Under the pieces are notes generated by a model, which had not been told where the DNA came from, did no database searches, and saw nothing but the letters and a program-made list of their open reading frames with translations. Both the position numbers and the translations under genes were made by a program. This document shows positions 20,372 through 31,087 of a DNA stretch of 64,000 nt, piece after piece. Source of the DNA: CAVWSM01 sp963757805 (GTDB lineage Bacteria > Actinomycetota > Actinomycetes > Jiangellales > Jiangellaceae). Positions within the stretch are counted from its first letter, which is position 1. Each line of letters begins with the position of its first letter. The stretch covers positions 434,001 through 498,000 of the forward strand of contig CAVWSM010000006.1 in assembly GCA_963757805.1 (NCBI GenBank), in the 5' to 3' direction.

Positions 20372-21964
20372 GCGGCCGCCCCCGCGCGGTCATCGTCGAG
20401 CGCCGCTCGCAGCTCGATCCGGTCGTCGAAGGGGTGCACGACGCCCGCGATCTCCTGTCCCTGCTCGTGTCCCTTGCCGGCGACGACGACGGTGTCGCCC
20501 GGCCGCGCCAGCTCGACGGCCGCGCGCGATTGCCGCGCGCCGGTCGCCGACCTCGCGGACCTCGGCGCGTACGTCGTCCGGCGACGCCGCTGCGCGCCGG
20601 CGAGCATGGCGGCGCGGATCTGCCGCCGGGTCCTCGGAGCGCGGGTTGTCGTCGGTCACCACCACGACGTCGGCGTGCCGCGCGGCGCTCGGCGCCCATC
20701 AGCGGACGCTTGCCGGGGTCGCGGTCGCCGCCGGCTCCGAGCACCGCGATGACCCGTCCTCGCGCGTGGCGCGCAGCGCCTCCAGCGCCGTGCGCACGGC
20801 GTCGGGGGTGTGCGCGTAGTCGACGATCGCCAGCGGCGCGTCAGCATGGGTCGACGCACGGGCTCCATCCGTCCTGGCGGGCCACCGCAGTGCGCCAGGC
20901 CCGCAGCGCCAGCTGCGCGTCGATGCCGGCCTGCACGGCCATGAGGGTGGCCAGCGCGGCGTTGGCGACGTTGAACTCGCCGGCCAGCGGCGACGTCGCA
21001 CGGTACGTCGTGCCATCGCGGTGCCGTGAGCGAGAACCGGTGAACGCGCTACCGGCGCCGCGTCGACCTCGCGGTCGTGCACGCGCCAGTCGGCCTCGAC
21101 GTCGTCGCGCGTCGTGAGCGTGGTGACGGGGACCTCGCGACTCGTCGGCGAGCCGGCGGCCATAGTCGTCGTCGACACAGATGACGCCGCGGCGGGCGTA
21201 GGCGGGCGTGAACAGCCGCGCCTTGGCCGCGAAGTAGTCCTCCATGTCGGCGTGGAAGTCGAGGTGGTCCTGCGACAGGTTGGTGAAGCCGACGACGTCG
21301 TAGACGATGCCCTCGACGCGGCCGAGCGCGAGGGCGTGGCTGGACACCTCCATGGCGCACGCGCGCAGCCCATGCTCGACCATCACCGCCAGGAGCGCCT
21401 GCAGGTCGGGGGCCTCCGGTGTCGTACGCACGCTCTTGAACCGCTCGTCCGCCGATCCGCGTCTCGACCGTGCCGATCAGGCCGGCGTCGCCGTAGGCCT
21501 GCTCGCAGCACCGGCGGCGAGCAGGTAGGACGTGGTCGTCTTGCCGTTGGTGCCGGTGACGCCGAGCATCAACAGCTCGCGCGACGGCTCGCCGTAGACC
21601 CAGCGACGAGACGCGTCCCAGTGCCTCGCGTACGTCGTCGACGACGACCACTGGCAGCCCGGCGGACACGGCCAGCTCCTCCCCCGCCGCATCGGTCAGC
21701 ACCGCGGTCGCACCACGGTCGGCCGCCCGAGGGGCGAACTGCGCTCCGTGTGCGCGGGCGCCGGGCAGTGCCGCGTAGAGATCACCGGGCTGCACCGTCG
21801 TCGGAGCTGAGGGACACCCCGGTGACTTCGACGTCCGAGGCCACCTCGGGTGGGAGGGTGCGGGCGGTACGGTCAAGCGCCGCGACTCCCGAGAGGGGTC
21901 GCGGCGCCACGTGCTTAGGGCGCAGGCCGGACAGTTCGGGCACGGCCGTGAGGCTACCGGTCAC
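20368..21964 (-). CDS. murE: UDP-MurNAc-L-Ala-D-Glu--diaminopimelate ligase (frameshifted)
   Basis: MurE adds the third stem-peptide residue; which diamino acid is used cannot be read from this broken sequence. GTG 21964 overlaps the ftsI stop and begins VTGSLTAVPELSGLRPKHV. Near 21790 the frame shifts into VQPGDLYAALPGARAHGAQF, the MurE N-terminal fold. The P-loop MLGVTGTNGKTTTSYLLAAG lies near 21555. Next comes a long clean stretch, 20841-21431, with CAMEVSSHALALGRVEGI and VVGFTNLSQDHLDFHADME. The C-terminal part carries VVVTDDNPRSEDPA near 20650 and VVVAGKGHEQGQEI near 20480. Total is about 532 codons. Confidence 0.9.
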
Positions 21965-23961
21965 CCCGGGGTGAGCTTGACCTGCGGGGGCTCGGTCCCG
22001 CTCGGCGGCACCGCGAGCTTCTGCAGCGCGAACGACGTCAGGTCGGCGAACACCGGCCCGGCCAGCGCCGCACCGCCGCTGCCGTTTCGCGGATTCTGGA
22101 TCGACACGGCGACCACGATCTGCGGGTCGTCCGCCGGCGCGAAGCCCATGAAGGAGGACGTGTAGCTGTCGTACGTGCCCGACGTGCCCACCCGCTGCGC
22201 CGTACCCGACTTGCCGGCCAGCCGGTAGCCGGGGACCTCGACGCGCTTGCCGGTGCCGCCCGGGCTCATGACACCTTCCATGAGATAGGTCACCGAGGCA
22301 GCGGTGTCCTCGCTGACGACGCGCAGCGGCTCCCCTTGGCGCGGCGTGCTGACCGTCCCGTCGGGGGCGGTGACCTCCTTGACCAGGGCGGGCGGCACTC
22401 GTACGCCGCCGTTGGCGATCGTCTGGTACGCCGAGGCCATCTGCACGATGTTGACGGCGAGGCCCTGGCCGAAGGAGACCGTGTCGCGGGTGAGGTCCTC
22501 CCACACCTCGGCACCGAGGTTGCCCGCCGTCTCTCCGGGCAGTCCCAGGTCGAGCGGCTGGCCGAGGCCGAACCGTACGAGGTAGTCGCGTAGCGCGGCC
22601 TTGTCCATCCGCTCGGTGGCGAGCATGGTGCCGACGTTGCTCGACTCCGCGATGATCCCCGCGAACGTGAGCAGCTCGGTGGGGTGGCTCGAGTGGTCGT
22701 GGATCGTCTCCCCGCTGCGGACGAGCGAGTCCGGCACGGTGAAGGCAGTGTCGACGGTGACCGACCCGGAGTCGAGCAGCGCCGCGGCGGTGAGCACCTT
22801 CTGCACCGAGCCGGGCTCGTACGACTCCTCGACCGCTTTGTTGCCCCGGTCGTCGCGCTCGGTCGCCGCAGGGTCGTTGGGGTCGACGGTGGGAGTGCAC
22901 GCCATCGCGAGGATCTCGGCGGTCTTCGCGTGCATGATCGACCGCGCAGCCCGAGGCTGCGGCGGCCTCGGCGACCTTGGCGCCGACGACCTGCTCCGCG
23001 TACCACTGCAGGTCGCGGTCGATCGTCAGCGAGACGTCCGAGCCGCTGGTCGGTGACTCCTCGCGCGCCGACGATGTCGGGATCGCGGCGCCGCTGGGCG
23101 CCTCCCAGTAGGTGCGCTGCCCGGGCGTTCCGGCAAGCACGGTGTCGTACCCCTGCTCGATGCCGAACAGGCCTTGGTTGTCGACGCCGGCGAAGCCGAC
23201 GATGTTGCCAGCGACGCTGTCGGAGGGGTACGTGCGGTGGCTCACGCGCTCGGTGTAGACGCCTGGGATCTCGGCGTCCTTGACCCTTCCGGCCGTCTCG
23301 GGGCTGACCTGGCGGACGAGGTAGGCGTAGCGCTTCGTGCCGATCAGCTTGCTCTGCAGGTCTGCGCGATCCATGTCGAGGAGGGGCGCGAGCTTGCGCG
23401 CGGCGGTTGCCGGCGACGACTCCTGCCGGAGGTAGCGCTGGTCGACGACGACGTCGTACGCGTCGACGCTCTGGGCAAGAGCCACGCCGTTGCGGTCGCG
23501 GATCTCGCCGCGCGAGGCGGGCAGGGCGACGGTGCGGACCCGCTCTCCGGCGGCGGCTTGGGCGTACGCGCTTGCCTCGATGCCCTGCAGCTGCACCAGC
23601 CGTCCACCGAACAGCGAGAACAGGACGCAGACGACAATGAAGGCGATCGACAGGCGGCGACGTGGGTCGCCGAGCCGGAGCACCCTGCGCGGCTTGCGGC
23701 GGCGCTGTGGTGGGCGCGGGCGGCTGCGCGGCGGCGCTGGGCGGGCGGCGCGGCGTTGCGGCGTGGCGCGGGCACGGCGTTGTGGCCGAGCGCTGGTACG
23801 GCTCGGCTCGTACGGCGAGGCTCGGTGCGTCGCGGTTCGCCGCGACGCGCCTCGGCTCGGCGAGCATCGGCACGGCGCGCCTCCACCCGGCGCGCCTCGG
23901 CTCGGCGTGGGTCGGCCCGGCGGTCCCGATCGCGGGGATCGCCGCCGCGTCGCGCCGTCAC
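21961..23961 (-). CDS. ftsI: FtsI/PBP3 septal transpeptidase with Arg-rich cytoplasmic tail (frameshifted)
   Basis: FtsI crosslinks septal peptidoglycan. GTG 23961 overlaps the ftsL stop. The first ~50 residues are a repeated RAEARR/RADARR tail, followed after a frame change near 23750 by RRRRKPRRVLRLGDPRRRLS and one membrane helix, SIAFIVVCVLFSLFGGRLVQ. A dimerisation domain follows, with ASRGEIRDRNG. The frame shifts again near 22945. The transpeptidase domain is then clean to the stop: active-site Ser in YEPGSVQKVL (SxxK), AESSNVGTM (SxN) and LAGKSGTAQ (KTG-like). The total of 667 codons is somewhat long because of the tail. Confidence 0.93.
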
Positions 23962-24380
23962 TCCGGGGTCCCTTCCGGCAGGGTGCCGAGCACGGCGCCG
24001 TCGGACAGCCGAAGGAACAGCGGCGTCGGGTTCGGCACCATTCCATAACCGCGGGCTCGGTCCGCGAGTGTCCCGGGTGCCTCGAGCTCGTCGATGGTCT
24101 GCGCGAGCGACGCCTGCCGCTCGCGCAGCTGCTGGTTCTCGCTCTCGAGCCTGTTCTGCTCCAGCGCGCCCTGCTGCAGATGCGTGTTGATGGCGAGCAG
24201 CCCGACGAGGCCCAGCCCGGCGATCACCAGGACCAGGACGGCGAACGGGGTTTTGGCTGCCCGGCGCACCGGTCGCGGAACGAGCGAGAGCCGCGGCCGG
24301 GATGGGCGCGACTTCGGCGCCGGGCTGCGGGCCGGGGCAACCGGGGTGGGATCGGGGCTCGGCTGGCTGAGCGCGCTCAC
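23958..24380 (-). CDS. ftsL: Cell division protein FtsL
   Basis: This is a 140-residue bitopic protein with a basic Pro/Ser-rich cytoplasmic tail (residues 1-45), a single membrane helix, TPFAVLVLVIAGLGLVGLLA, and a periplasmic coiled coil (LEQNRLESENQQLRERQASL). Sequence identity in this family is low, so the assignment rests on this topology and on position between rsmH and ftsI. Both neighbours overlap it by four bases. The frame is intact. The ending VPNPTPLFLRLSDGAVLG resembles the C-terminal strand of actinobacterial FtsL. Confidence 0.88.
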   Translation of the reverse strand: MSALSQPSPDPTPVAPARSPAPKSRPSRPRLSLVPRPVRRAAKTPFAVLVLVIAGLGLVGLLAINTHLQQGALEQNRLESENQQLRERQASLAQTIDELEAPGTLADRARGYGMVPNPTPLFLRLSDGAVLGTLPEGTPE

Positions 24381-25331
24381 GCCGCCTCCCGCACCCGTTC
24401 GGCCGCCCGCAGCCGGGCCGACGCGGCCCGCGGGTTGGCTTCGATCTCCGCCTCGGAGGGCTTCTCTGCACCACGCGTGAGAAGCCGCAACGTCGCCTCG
24501 TGCCCCGGCAGCTCGACCGGGAGCCCGGCCGGAGTGCGGCTCGTCGCGCCTTCAGCGAGGACGCGCTTCACGACGCGGTCTTCCAGCGACTGGTACGCGA
24601 GGACGACGATGCGCCCACCCACCGCCAGGGACGCGACCGCGCGCGGCACCGCGTTCTCGAGCACTGCGAGCTCACGGTTGACCTCGATGCGGAGCGCCTG
24701 GAAGGTGCGCTTCGCCGGGTGCCCGCCGGTGCGCCGGCTCGCGGCCGGGATCGCGGCGTACAGCAGCTCCACCAGCCGGGCGCTTGACGCGAACGGCTGC
24801 CGCTGCCGCTCCCGTACGACTGTTGCGGCGATCTTGCGCGCGAACCGCTCCTCGCCGTAGTCGCGCAACACCCGAGTCAAGTCGTCGATCGAGTAGGTGT
24901 TGAGCACCTCGGCCGCAGTCAGGCCGGCAGTCGGATCCATGCGCATGTCGAGCGGTGCATCCTGCGCGTACGCGAAGCCGCGCTCGCGCGCGTCGAGCTG
25001 CAGCGAGGACACGCCGAGGTCGAAGAGGATCCCGTGTACGAAGCGCAGGCCTAGCCGCGACAGCACATCGGGCAGCTCGTCATAGACGGCGTGTACGAGG
25101 GTGGCCCGGTCCCCATAGCGGCGCAAGCCGCTCCCCCGCGATCTGCAACGCCTGCGGGTCGCGGTCGAGACCGACCAGGCGCACGGCGGGGTGCTGCTCG
25201 AGGAGCGCGGCGCTGTGCCCGCCCAAGCCGAGGGTGGCGTCGACGACGATCGCGCCCTCCCGCTGCAGCGGCGGGGCAAGCAGCTCGAGCACGCGATCGA
25301 GAAAGACCGGGACGTGCAGCTCGTCACTCAT
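24377..25331 (-). CDS. rsmH: 16S rRNA m4C1402 methyltransferase RsmH (one frameshift)
   Basis: RsmH (MraW) methylates N4 of C1402 in 16S rRNA using SAM. ATG 25331 gives MSDELHVPVFLDRVLELLAP and then the SAM-binding motif DATLGLGGHSAALLEQHP. A single break near 25125, in a C-rich stretch, moves the sequence to the frame ATLVHAVYDELPDVLSRLGL, which runs clean to the stop. Later motifs are GILFDLGVSSLQLDARERGF, PLDMRMD and HPAKRTFQALRIEVN, all typical. Total is about 318 codons. The frame stays open upstream of the start into the 334-base gap after mraZ, but that part has no family similarity. Confidence 0.93.
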
Positions 25332-25415
25332 GCCGCACCAGCCGCCCAGGCGCCCCCCAGCGCCGGACGCATTGCGGCCGCCATCGTGCCCGACGCGGCG
25401 CGTCCACCCGCCTTT

Positions 25416-25464
25416 GGTCGCGCTCGCCTCCACACCAAAGAACGGTGCGTCGGCTCGCCGCTCC
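25416..25464 (-). repeat. Intergenic repeat family B, copy 1
   Basis: This 49-base segment is 47/49 identical to 33948-33996. It contains ACACC, seven bases, GGTGC (CACC/GGTG stem), flanked by GCGTCGGCTCGCC. It lies in the gap between mraZ and rsmH, 85 bases before the rsmH start, in the same orientation relative to transcription as copy 2 upstream of another methyltransferase gene. Confidence 0.75.
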
Positions 25465-25589
25465 ATCGTGCATCTGTCCCTCGACCCCCGTGTGCCGGGC
25501 GGTTGCCCGGTTCCGTACCTGGTAACGCGGTGTCCCGTGGGACGTACGGCAAGGTCCCCGCCCGCTCGCACCCCTGCTGTGTCGCCGTT

Positions 25590-25618
25590 TTCTGGCGCCG
25601 GGGAAGGTGCGCCAGAGA
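25590..25618. promoter_or_regulatory. Hairpin in the mraZ-rsmH gap
   Basis: TCTGGCG (25591-25597) pairs with CGCCAGA (25610-25616), with a loop of 12 bases. It lies about 50 bases after the mraZ stop on the minus strand. There is no T-run, so attenuation, processing or partial termination are all possible. The rest of the 25332-25665 gap holds repeat family B copy 1 and no recognisable gene. Confidence 0.45.
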
Positions 25619-25665
25619 ACAGGTCCGCGCGGGTGGAGACCTCGCCGTACGTATCTCCGGGTCGG

Positions 25666-26097
25666 TCAGAGCAGCCCTGGCAGCACCTCCTCGGACACAT
25701 CGGCGAACACGGGCTCCTTCTCGGCCTGGTATGTCGCCCAGGCCTGCGGGTCCCAGAGCTCGACGCGGGTCATCGCGCCGACGACGACGCATTCCTTCTG
25801 CAGTCCGGCGTAGTCGCGGAGCGTCGCCGGCACAGTGACACGGCCCTGCTTGTCGAGCGTCTCGTCGCTCGCGCCGGCGAACAGCATCCGCAGGAAGTCA
25901 CGTGCCCCGCGGTTGGTCAGCGGTGCGTTGCGGAACTGCTCGGTGAAGCGGAGGAACTCGTCGCGCGGCCACACGTACAGGCAGCGCTCCTGTCCTCTCG
26001 TGATCACGACGCCCTCCGCCAGCTCGTCCCGGAACTTGGCCGGCAGGAAGATCCGGCCTTTCTCGTCGAGACGTGGGCTGTGGGTGCCGAGAAGCAC
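25666..26097 (-). CDS. mraZ: MraZ transcriptional regulator
   Basis: MraZ is a DNA-binding regulator of the division and cell-wall cluster and normally its first gene. The protein has two SpoVT/AbrB-type half domains: LDEKGRIFLPAKFRDEL near the N-terminus and LDKQGRVTVPATLRDYAG about 70 residues later. I prefer GTG 26097, which gives a product starting close to GTHSPRLDEKGR and about 143 residues, the family norm; ATG 26106 would add three residues. The reading frame is intact. A matching operator lies directly upstream at 26128-26152, so autoregulation is likely. Confidence 0.93.
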   Translation of the reverse strand: MLLGTHSPRLDEKGRIFLPAKFRDELAEGVVITRGQERCLYVWPRDEFLRFTEQFRNAPLTNRGARDFLRMLFAGASDETLDKQGRVTVPATLRDYAGLQKECVVVGAMTRVELWDPQAWATYQAEKEPVFADVSEEVLPGLL

Positions 26098-26127
26098 GCC
26101 CGCCACCCCCAGTCACCGACGATCTCG

Positions 26128-26169
26128 CTCCATTTCGCTCCACCGTACCCCACTCTCCACCCTCGTCAA
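26128..26169 (-). promoter_or_regulatory. MraZ operator overlapping the mraZ promoter
   Basis: On the minus strand three boxes occur with exact 5-base spacing: TGGGG (26152-26148), TGGAG (26142-26138) and TGGAG (26132-26128), the known MraZ box layout. A -35 element TTGACG (26169-26164) and a -10-like TACGGT (26147-26142) are 16 bases apart, so the -10 box lies in the first spacer and the boxes cover the start region. The remaining sequence up to 26386 is the divergent leader of moxR, with no gene. Confidence 0.8.
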
Positions 26170-26386
26170 CTCAAATCGCTCCCCTTTGGGGCCGACCGCG
26201 CAATCCGAAAGACGCAGCGAACCAGTAGTCATGAGAGGAACCGCCCACCCAACCCAGGGCGTTGATCAGGCGTTGACTAAGCCGAGGGGGCCGTCACAGT
26301 GGAGAATCTGGTCCAGGCACACTCGGGCGGGGTAGGTTCCCGACACGGAGTCCGCAGGGTTGCGCGGGGTTGACCAGGGAGGGCGT

Positions 26387-27417
<1,031 letters not shown>

Positions 27418-27421
<4 letters not shown>

Positions 27422-28725
27422 ACCTGTCGGCGTGGTTGTCCGCCCTCACGATTCGAGGAAAGGCCTTCCTCGCTGGGGGAGTCGCCGCGTTCCTGCTGGC
27501 CTCGGCCGTCGGGCAGCGTGACCTGCTGCGCGTGGCGCTCCTGCTGCTGGCGCTGCCGGTGTTCAGCCTGCTCGCGGTGCTGCGCAGCCGCGTACGACTG
27601 TCGGCGCGGCGCAGCATCGAGCCGCACCGCGTGCCCGTCGGACGGCCGGCCACGGTCAAGCTCGCGCTGGCCAACCTCGCCCGCATGCCGTCCGGGGTGC
27701 TGCTGGTGCAGGACGAGCTTCCGTACTCACTCGGTAGTCGTCCGCGGTTCGTGATCGACGACGTCTGGTCGCGTTGGCACCGCGAAGTCACCTACTCCGT
27801 GCGCTCTGACTCGCGCGGGCACTACACCGTAGGGCCGTTGTCGGTGCGTGTCACCGACCCGTTCGGGCTGGTCGAGCTGCGGCGCAGCTTCACCGCCACC
27901 GAAACACTCGTCGTCACGCCCGAGGTGTCCTCGCTGCCCCACGTACGGCTGCCAGGAGAGTGGAGCGGCAGCGGCGAGACCCGCCCGCGGTCGATCGCGT
28001 CGGCCGGTGAGGACGACGTCACCGTACGCAGCTATTTCCAGGGCGACGACATGCGCCGGGTGCACTGGCGATCGACCGCGCACCACGGGGAACTTATGGT
28101 GCGGCGGGAGGAGCAGCCATGGCAGAGCCGTTGCTCGGTGCTGCTCGACACCCGAGTCGCGGGGCACGTGGGCCAGGGACCGCAGTCGTCGTTTGAATGG
28201 GCCGTCCGGGCCGCCGCCTCGATCTCCACCCACCTGCTGGCCCGCGGCTACGCGCTGCGCCTGGTGACGGGTCAAGGTGGTGTCGTCAGCGGCACCTGGC
28301 ACGACGTCAGCAGCGGGCCCGGCGCTGCGGAGGGCGTCATCCTCGACGCGCTCGCGGTGGCTGTCACGTCGCCTGGTTCATCGGTTGCACGGTTCCCGGC
28401 GACGCTGGCCGGCGCCGAGTCCGCGTCCGGGCTCATCGTCGGCGTCTTCGGGCACCTGACGGCAGCCGAAGCCGAGCAAGTGGTCCGGGTCCGCACCGGC
28501 GGCACGCCCGCGATCGCCGTAGTACTTGACGTGACGAGCTGGACCGGGCCGGACGGGCGTCGCGCGGCAGAGCGTGACGAGGCCGTCGCCCGACTCCACA
28601 ACGCAGGCTGGCGGGTGACGACAGCCGTGCGCGACGAGCCCATTGCCCGGGTCTGGCAGCGGCTGGCTATCGGCGCCAGCGCGGCCGCCTCCCCCAAGCC
28701 GGTCACGGTGGATGGTGCAGCATGA
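27418..28725 (+). CDS. DUF58 domain membrane protein
   Basis: This 435-residue protein has two N-terminal membrane helices (about residues 15-50, with FLAGGVAAFLLASAVG and LLLLALPVFSLLAVL). A beta-rich exterior domain follows, then the DUF58 signature VRSYFQGDDMRRVHWRSTAH. The C-terminal half is a degenerate von Willebrand A-like fold. It is probably the client of the neighbouring MoxR ATPase, an inference from gene pairing. The GTG start overlaps the moxR stop, and its own TGA (28723-28725) overlaps a possible ATG of the next gene. Confidence 0.9.
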
Positions 28726-28752
28726 CGCCGACGGGCAGGCTCAGCGTCGCAG

Positions 28753-31053
28753 GTGGGCTTCGCCACAGCAGCGGCAAGCGTGTCGTTGATGGCCGTCACG
28801 GGTCCCGACTCGTGGATTCCGGCGGCGATCGTGGGCATCGCGGTGGTCGTGCTCGTCGGGCGCTTGCTTGAGCGGTGGCGCGCTCCCGTACTTGCAGTGC
28901 CCCTGGCGCAGCTGCTCGCCGGCGCCTGGTGGTTGATGATCGCGACTGCCGGGCAGAACGCCTTCCTGCGCGTCATCCCGACTCCGACCGCGATCGGCGA
29001 CCTCGGCGACGTCCTGCGAGGTGGCCTCGACGCGGTCAGCCAGTACGCCGCGCCCACCCCCGCCAACGCGGGGATCAATGCGCTCTGCATCGCCGGCGTG
29101 ATCATCGTCGCGCTGCTCGTTGACTTGTGGGCGACACAGCTACGGCTGGCGCCGCTCGCTGGCGTCCCACTTGTCGCGATCTACACAGTGGCCGCGGCGG
29201 TGGTTTCTGGTGGTGCGCCATGGTTCGCCTTCGTGGTGATGGCCGTCGGCTACCTTGCGCTGCTAGTGGCCGATGGGCGCGTACGCGTGATGCTGTGGGG
29301 TCGGCACGTCACATCCTCGCGGCGGTCCACCGGATCGGAGACGTCCACCCTCATCCGCAGCGGAGAGCGCGTTGGGGCGGCCGCGGTGACGTTCGCCGTC
29401 GCGGTGCCGCTCGTCCTGCCGGCGCTTTCCGAGGGTCTGCTCAACCAGAACACGTTCGGTCGCGGTGGCGGCAGCGGAAGGACGATCACCACCGACAACC
29501 CGATGGTCGACCTCATGCGAGACCTCACCCAGCGGAGTGACGAGGACATCCTGACGTTCACGACCTCAGCTTCAACACCGGAATACATCAAGGTCGCGAC
29601 GCTCGACGAGTTCGACGGCGAGCGGTGGCAGTCGTCAAGCCGGCCGGTTCCCGAGTCGACGCGGGTCTCCGAAGGGCCGCTGCCGTCACCGCCAGGCCTG
29701 AGCGCCGCGATCGACACCGAGCCCGTGGAATACAGCATCGACGTTTCGGAGGACTTCAAGACAACCTGGTTGCCGCTGCCCTACCCCGCGTCGGAGATCG
29801 ACATCGACGGCGACTGGCGCTTCGACGCGTCGACGCTCGATGTCGTCGCGAGCGACGGCGACACCCGTGGCGTGTCCTACGACGTCACCAGCCTGCGGGT
29901 CAACCCCACGGCAGCGCAGTTGCGCGACTCCGTCCCCGAGCAATCGACACAGCGCTTGGTCGAGCTGCCGCCGGAGGACTTCCCCGACGAGATCACCACT
30001 CTTGCGCGGGCCTGGACACAGGGTGCGACCAACGACTTCGAGCGAGCATCGATGCTGCAGCGGTACTTCCGGGACAACTTCGAGTACTCGCTGGCCCGCG
30101 ATCCCGGCAACTCAGCCGACGCGCTGCTCGACTTCATCAACGACCAGTCCGGCTATTGCGAGCAGTTCGCGGCCACCATGGCGATCATGGCGCGCGCGCT
30201 TGAGATCCCGGCCCGTGTTGCGGTGGGATTCCTGCCCAACGATCAACAGAACAGCGACGGTACGTGGGTCGTGACCGGTCAGGACGCGCACGCCTGGCCG
30301 GAGCTGTTCTTCACCCGAGTCGGCTGGGTACGGTTCGAGCCGACCCCGAGCCTGCGCACTGGGCCGGCCCCGGCCTGGACGATCCCCCAGACCTCGGCGG
30401 GCCAGCCAAACATTCCGACTCCCTCTGACCAGCAGCCCGAGACGACCCCGCAGGACTCAGCGGTCGATCCGCTGGACGAGCAGGCCATCCCCGGAGGCGC
30501 TGACGCGGGTGCGCGTGACCTTCCGTGGGGCTGGATCATCACCGGAGCGGCGGCGCTGCTTTCGTTGGCCATCCCCGCGGTGACGGCTGTGGTGAGCCGG
30601 CGCACCCGCTGGCGGCGAGCCAAGGGCGACCCGGTCCTCGAGGCGGAGGCAGCCTGGCAGGACCTGCGCGAGACCACCCGCGACGTCGGGCTGCCCTGGG
30701 ACCCCGCGGCAACGCCACGGGTGGCTGCCCGGCGGCTGCGCGTCGACGCCGGACTCAGCTCAGAGCAGGGTGACCTCGTCGGGCACGTTGCCACCCTGGC
30801 GGAGCGGGCACGGTATGCACCGCATCCGCCCGACACCGACGGGTTGCGCGAGGACAGCACCATGCTGCGGCAGATGCTGCTCGGCTCGGTCTCACGGTGG
30901 CGGCGGCTGCGGGCCCAGGCCTGGCCGGCCGCGACGCATGAGCTGTTCACCCGGGTGAGTGACCGGATGGCGGACGCTTTCGACTGGCTGGACGCCACCG
31001 GTGGCCGGATCCGGCGCGGGCTGACGGGTTGGATGCACCGCAGCGGTCGCTGA
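28753..31053 (+). CDS. DUF3488 / transglutaminase-like membrane protein
   Basis: The N-terminal 220 residues hold six or seven membrane helices (DUF3488 region, e.g. GIAVVVLVGRLL and IAGVIIVALLVDLWATQL). An extracytoplasmic transglutaminase core follows, with the Cys in DQSGYCEQFAATMAI and the His in DAHAWPELFFTR; the nearby RFEPTP supplies the Asp region. A Pro/Gln-rich linker, another helix and a cytoplasmic tail complete 766 residues. The GTG at 28753 opens the only good frame, but the ATG at 28722, which overlaps the DUF58 stop, is the natural start and would need one missing base near 28750. Confidence 0.85.
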   Translation: MGFATAAASVSLMAVTGPDSWIPAAIVGIAVVVLVGRLLERWRAPVLAVPLAQLLAGAWWLMIATAGQNAFLRVIPTPTAIGDLGDVLRGGLDAVSQYAAPTPANAGINALCIAGVIIVALLVDLWATQLRLAPLAGVPLVAIYTVAAAVVSGGAPWFAFVVMAVGYLALLVADGRVRVMLWGRHVTSSRRSTGSETSTLIRSGERVGAAAVTFAVAVPLVLPALSEGLLNQNTFGRGGGSGRTITTDNPMVDLMRDLTQRSDEDILTFTTSASTPEYIKVATLDEFDGERWQSSSRPVPESTRVSEGPLPSPPGLSAAIDTEPVEYSIDVSEDFKTTWLPLPYPASEIDIDGDWRFDASTLDVVASDGDTRGVSYDVTSLRVNPTAAQLRDSVPEQSTQRLVELPPEDFPDEITTLARAWTQGATNDFERASMLQRYFRDNFEYSLARDPGNSADALLDFINDQSGYCEQFAATMAIMARALEIPARVAVGFLPNDQQNSDGTWVVTGQDAHAWPELFFTRVGWVRFEPTPSLRTGPAPAWTIPQTSAGQPNIPTPSDQQPETTPQDSAVDPLDEQAIPGGADAGARDLPWGWIITGAAALLSLAIPAVTAVVSRRTRWRRAKGDPVLEAEAAWQDLRETTRDVGLPWDPAATPRVAARRLRVDAGLSSEQGDLVGHVATLAERARYAPHPPDTDGLREDSTMLRQMLLGSVSRWRRLRAQAWPAATHELFTRVSDRMADAFDWLDATGGRIRRGLTGWMHRSGR

Positions 31054-31087
31054 GCTGTGCGGCGGCTGCCGCCAGGATCGTCGTGGT

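Noticed and set aside
25332..25700. Extended N-terminus for rsmH running through the intergenic gap
   Set aside because: The frame is open but the extra residues match no RsmH homologue feature, include the dispersed repeat and contain several short Arg-rich runs; ATG 25331 is sufficient.
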